A stretch of 64,000 nucleotides of DNA. It comes from Nocardiopsis sinuspersici. Lineage in GTDB: Bacteria > Actinomycetota > Actinomycetes > Streptosporangiales > Streptosporangiaceae. The stretch covers positions 172,231-236,230 of the forward strand of contig ML703345.1 of the NCBI GenBank assembly GCA_008638415.1, read 5' to 3'. Below are positions 60,749 through 64,000 of this stretch, piece after piece. A program made the translations under genes and the position numbers. The notes under the pieces were generated by a model that saw nothing but the letters and a program-made list of their open reading frames with translations, was not told the origin of the DNA and did no database searches. Numbering within the stretch: the first letter of the stretch is position 1; each line of letters starts with the position of its first letter.

Positions 60749-61019
60749 CTAGGGCATGTATGGCGAATACTCACCCTGCTGCGCGACGCCCCAGCGGCAC
60801 CCTCGCCGCGTTCTCATCAGTCAACAGCCAGACCAGGAGGGCCCCCGCTGTGCGACACTGCCGAGCTCGCGAGGCAGGCACAGTAGGGGCGCTTCTTCTT
60901 CGGCCTTGCGAGGCCACCACCGGATACGCCCGCCCGTCTCCCTCCCACCGCCCTCAACGGTCGCGCTTCGCGCGCAGCGCTCTCCAAACGACGGGCGGCA
61001 TCCACCACACACGCCCTAG
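60749..61019. mobile_element. MITE-like element with CTAG-bounded inverted ends (271 bp)
   Basis: The left end CTAGGGCATGTATGG (60749-60763) and the reverse complement of the right end, CTAGGGCGTGTGTGG (61005-61019), match at 13 of 15 positions, and matches continue inward (19 of 27). The CTAG at both ends could be a target-site duplication. No transposase frame is present, so it would need one in trans, plausibly of the IS5 family. The right CTAG supplies the stop codon of the XRE-cupin gene. Confidence 0.75.
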
Positions 61020-61618
61020 TCGTCCTGCTCGGAAGAGCGTCCCGCCCGAGGACGGGCACGCAGGTGCGCGCGCTCACCCTGCCTGCCGAACAGGCTCAGG
61101 AACTCGACCGGTTCGGTGTCGGCGGCACCGAACCAGTGCGGCACGCGGGTGTCGAACTCGGCCGCCTCACCGGGTGAGAGCACCAGGTCGCGCTCACCCA
61201 GCACGACCCGCAGCCTTCCGTTGAGGACGTAGAGCCACTCATAGCCCTCGTGGGTCTGCGGGTCGGGCTCCCGGCGGCTGCCGGGCGAGATCACCAGCTT
61301 GTAGGCCTGGATACCGCCGGCACGGCGGGTCAGGGGCAGCATGGTCATGCCGTGCAGGCTGACCGGGCGCAGGTGGATGCGCGGATCACCGGTGGGCGGG
61401 GCGTCGACGAGCTCGTCCAGGGTGACGCCGTGGACCCTGGCCAGGGGAAGCAGGAGTTCCAGAGTCGGACGACGGGCACCGGACTCCAGCCTGGACAGGG
61501 TGCTCACCGAGATACCGGTCGCCTCCGACAGCTCGGCCAGCGTGGCCTCCCGCTGCCGGCGCAGCACGCGCAGACGCTGTCCGACCGCTCCGAGTGTGTG
61601 GTCGAGGTCGTTGTCCAT
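61016..61618 (-). CDS. XRE-cupin regulator
   Basis: 200 residues, ATG 61618. Helix-turn-helix at residues 10-65: VGQRLRVLRRQREATLAELS, TGISVSTLSRLESGARRPTL, then LARVHGVTLDELV. Cupin at residues 115-185: THEGYEWLYVLNGRLRVVLG, LSPGEAAEFDTRVPHWFGAA. Same architecture as the XRE-cupin gene at 14534 but a different subfamily. Its TAG stop codon lies within the CTAG end of the MITE-like element, so the insertion left the protein intact or nearly so. Confidence 0.92.
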   Translation of the reverse strand: MDNDLDHTLGAVGQRLRVLRRQREATLAELSEATGISVSTLSRLESGARRPTLELLLPLARVHGVTLDELVDAPPTGDPRIHLRPVSLHGMTMLPLTRRAGGIQAYKLVISPGSRREPDPQTHEGYEWLYVLNGRLRVVLGERDLVLSPGEAAEFDTRVPHWFGAADTEPVEFLSLFGRQGERAHLRARPRAGRSSEQDD

Positions 61619-61749
61619 CCCACTATTTTGCCATGGCGGCAACAGATGTTGCGCAAGCGGAGGCGGGGTCACACGCTGGCCGGGCAGGCGGCCACGACGA
61701 CCGGTCGACACGGTGACGGCCCCGCCGCGGTGACCCGCACGGCCCGCCC

Positions 61750-62724
61750 CTACAACCAGCCGTTCCTGCGGAGCCGGTGGTAGGCCAGGGCGGAGGCCCC
61801 GACCATCACCCCCATGACGATCGGGTACCCGAACAGCCAGTGCAGTTCGGGCATGTGGTCGAAGTTCATGCCGTAGAACCCGGCGATCATGGTGGGGATC
61901 GCGATGACGGCCGCCCAGGAGGAGATCTTGCGGACGTCCTCGTTCTGCTGTTTGCCCAACAACGCGAGGTGGGCGGTCAGCGCGCTGGTGAGCAACTCGT
62001 TGTGGTCGCCGACCCCGTCGTTGACCCGCAGCAGGTGGTCCAGGACGTCGCGGAAGTACTCCCGGGTGTGCTCGAACCTGTGGATCCTCCCCTTGGTGAT
62101 CTCCTGGAGCACCGGGATGAGCGGGCTCTCGGCGCTGCGGAACTCCAGCACCTCGCGTTTGAGGTGGTGGATGTCCTCGGTGACGTCCGCGCCGCGGGGA
62201 CGAAAGACCACCCGTTCCAGCTCGATGATGTCGGACTCGATCTGGTGCACCACCACGCCGTAGTGGTCGACGATCTCGTCGCACACCCCGTACAGCACCG
62301 CGGCGGGACCGGCGGCCAGCAGGGCGGGTTCGGCCTCCAGGCGCTCGCGGACCCGGCCGAACGGGTCGGCGGCGCCGTGGCGGACACTGACCACGAAGTC
62401 CTCGCCGAGGAACAGCATGACCTCGCCGACCTCGACGTCGGAGGTGGCCTCGCGGTAGGACAGCGTCTTGACCACGACGAAGAGCGTTTCGCCGTAGCGT
62501 TCCATCTTGGGGCGCTGGTGGGCGGTGAGCGCGTCCTCGACGGCCAGGGGGTGGAGCGTGAGTTCCTCCTCGATGAGGCTGAACTCCCCCTCGGTGGGCT
62601 CGTGGAGCCCGATCCACACGAAACAGTCGTCCTCGTCCTCACGGGCCCTGTCGAAGGTGTCGCTGATGTCGCCTTCGATGTCCTGCCACTGCCCGTGGTG
62701 GTAAATCGCCTTATCTGTGATCAC
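61750..62724 (-). CDS. corA: Magnesium and cobalt transport protein CorA
   Basis: 324 residues, ATG 62724. A large cytosolic domain (FVWIGLHEPTEGEFSLIEEE, LTLHPLAVEDALTAHQRPKM, RYGETLFVVVKTLSY) is followed by a long coiled helix and two C-terminal membrane helices with the signature YGMNF between them (FYGMNFDHMPELHWLFGYPI). Homopentameric Mg2+ channel of the inner membrane. Confidence 0.96.
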   Translation of the reverse strand: MITDKAIYHHGQWQDIEGDISDTFDRAREDEDDCFVWIGLHEPTEGEFSLIEEELTLHPLAVEDALTAHQRPKMERYGETLFVVVKTLSYREATSDVEVGEVMLFLGEDFVVSVRHGAADPFGRVRERLEAEPALLAAGPAAVLYGVCDEIVDHYGVVVHQIESDIIELERVVFRPRGADVTEDIHHLKREVLEFRSAESPLIPVLQEITKGRIHRFEHTREYFRDVLDHLLRVNDGVGDHNELLTSALTAHLALLGKQQNEDVRKISSWAAVIAIPTMIAGFYGMNFDHMPELHWLFGYPIVMGVMVGASALAYHRLRRNGWL

Positions 62725-62968
62725 GGGCCCCCATTATGGCCCGGTTCCCCCGAAGGTCGGGACACGGGACAAGTACGCACGGACCAGGCGGTGTTTCCTC
62801 GATGCTCCGCCGCGCTTCGCCCCGTGCCCGGACGCCGCGGGTAGGGGAACCTCCAGCCCCCGCGGTGCGCCCGTGAGATATGAGCGGGCGCACCCGCGAG
62901 ACCTCCGGCGGCCCCGTCAACGCCCTCGCCACCCCCGGCGACACAGCACCGAGTCCACCGGACAGAAC

Positions 62969-63877
62969 CTAGCCGGCGAGGGCCTGGGTGATCTGACGCG
63001 TCGTCTGTGCGGCGATCCGCGGATCGACGGAGGCATAGGAGGTGTAGGCGTTCAGGCCGGTGGCCAGGGCCCAGCCGCGGCCCCGCGTCCAGGTGGCGTC
63101 GTCGACACCGAGCGCGGCACGGAAGGCGGCACGGCTCCCCTGGGACATCAGGGTGAAGGCGACGGTCATGTCGCAGGCCGGGTCGCCGACACCGAGCCCG
63201 CCGAAGTCGATCACCGCGCTGAGGCGTCCGTCGACGGTCAGCAGGTTGCCGGTGTGGAAGTCGCCGTGGAACCAGACCGCGGGACGGTCCCATCCGGGGG
63301 CTGCGAGCGCCGCGTCCCACAACTCGGTCATCGCGGCGGTGTCGAACGCGCCGCCCGACCCGGCCAGGGCGGCGATGGCGGCCCGCGTGGCCTGGTCCCG
63401 GTCGGCCAGCGACCCGCCGGCGAGGTTCCCACGAGCGTCCCGGACCGGCACGTCCCCGGGCGCGAACCGTTGGAGGGCGGTCAGGAACTCCGCCAGTTCG
63501 ACGGCGGCCGCACAGGAGTCGCCCAGCGCCTCGACGGTCGCCACCTCGCCGTCCAGCCAGCGTGACACCGCCCATGGCCAGGGAAAACCGAAGTCGGGCT
63601 CTCCCACACCCACCGGCACCGGGATGGCCAGCGGCAGGTGCGGGGCGAGCCGGGGCAGCCACTCGGACTCCTTCTCGGCCTGGCCCATCGCCCCGGCATG
63701 GCGGGGCAGCCGGACCGAGAGCTCCCCGCCCAGCCGATAGATCACATGGTCCGAGCCGGACGGGTCGACCGGCTCCAGAGCCGACTCGGCCCACTGCGGG
63801 AACTGGGTGTCGACCAAACGCCTGACCAGCGCGGCATCGATTACGGGGCGGGCGTTGGCACCCCTCCCGGTCGCCAA
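62969..63877 (-). CDS. Aminoglycoside phosphotransferase family protein
   Basis: 302 residues from a TTG at 63877 with AAGGAG 6 nt upstream. The frame is open upstream to 63955, without a ribosome binding site. APH fold: DPSGSDHVIYRLGGELSVRL (nucleotide loop), EKESEWLPRLAPHLPLAIPV, catalytic VWFHGDFHTGNLL, metal-binding AVIDFGGLGVGDPACD. This subgroup is typical of actinobacteria and often annotated as a resistance-like kinase of unknown substrate. Confidence 0.9.
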   Translation of the reverse strand: MATGRGANARPVIDAALVRRLVDTQFPQWAESALEPVDPSGSDHVIYRLGGELSVRLPRHAGAMGQAEKESEWLPRLAPHLPLAIPVPVGVGEPDFGFPWPWAVSRWLDGEVATVEALGDSCAAAVELAEFLTALQRFAPGDVPVRDARGNLAGGSLADRDQATRAAIAALAGSGGAFDTAAMTELWDAALAAPGWDRPAVWFHGDFHTGNLLTVDGRLSAVIDFGGLGVGDPACDMTVAFTLMSQGSRAAFRAALGVDDATWTRGRGWALATGLNAYTSYASVDPRIAAQTTRQITQALAG

Positions 63878-64000
63878 GGGCTGCTCCTTCGGTGGGCCCG
63901 CTTCGTGCGACGGGCGATCCCTGCCATCACAGCGCCCGGCGCCCCGCCTGTCCACCGGATTTCCCCACGCGCCACCGGCCCCGGACCCGTCCGCGGCGCC

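Overview
The window is a high-GC actinobacterial chromosome segment. Nearly every codon ends in G or C, GTG and TTG starts are common, and many genes overlap by 4 bases (ATGA or GTGA). Other actinobacterial signs are a maleylpyruvate-isomerase-fold mycothiol-type enzyme, an ECF41-type sigma factor, an RsrR-type Rrf2 regulator, an exact CebR/CelR-type operator, and a sugar ABC importer without its own ATPase. A Nocardiopsis- or Thermobifida-like member of the Nocardiopsaceae is my best guess, but this is inference.

Layout. 1-11.5 kb: a UvrA-like ATPase (cut by the left edge) with a divergent TetR regulator, a methyltransferase, an ArsR-type regulator, two exported proteins, a pyridoxamine-oxidase-fold protein, a scarred segment (tnpB relic and two araC 3-prime relics flanking a secreted phosphatase), an aldo/keto reductase behind a CebR-type box, and gdhA. 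11.8-20.3 kb: a helix-turn-helix protein preceded by three exactly 32-bp-phased palindromes, then regulators, acetyltransferase, RapZ-C domain protein, secreted proteins, a 58-residue Gly-rich exported peptide and an EamA exporter.

20.5-29.6 kb (locus 1): a sugar ABC importer (binding protein and two permeases), two Gfo/Idh/MocA dehydrogenases, a PmoA-family protein, an NAD-dependent epimerase/dehydratase and a LacI repressor. 38.7-44.1 kb (locus 2): one five-gene operon of Gfo/Idh/MocA dehydrogenase, DUF993 protein, TIM-barrel sugar isomerase, DHDPS/KdgD-like dehydratase and enolase-superfamily dehydratase. Both loci carry near-identical LacI operators (23812, 24062, 28567, 44087), and a further copy lies inside the DUF993 gene at 42514 where codon choice is unusual. 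I infer one regulon for an uncommon sugar or sugar acid: import, NAD-dependent oxidation or epimerisation, dehydration, then KdgD-type dehydration or cleavage.

Between the loci (29.7-38.7 kb) are an RsrR-NmrA redox pair sharing a 40-bp interrupted palindrome, a two-component system next to a DUF6069 membrane protein, a methyltransferase, two membrane proteins, and an SDR/SnoaL/HxlR module bracketed by two identical 58-bp hairpin repeats. 44.7-64 kb: an I36-type secreted protein, a DUF2804 relic, the MetP/MetS transporter pair, DJ-1/PfpI protein, YhbS-type acetyltransferase, GlcD-type oxidase, NAD(P)-binding proteins, a berberine-bridge-type oxidase divergent from an ECF41-like sigma factor, a MOSC protein, two relics that look like a divergent gene pair with its middle deleted, LLM oxidoreductase, Mut7-C protein, MFS exporter, a 271-bp MITE-like element, an XRE-cupin regulator, CorA and a phosphotransferase. 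No rRNA, tRNA, CRISPR array or complete insertion sequence was found.
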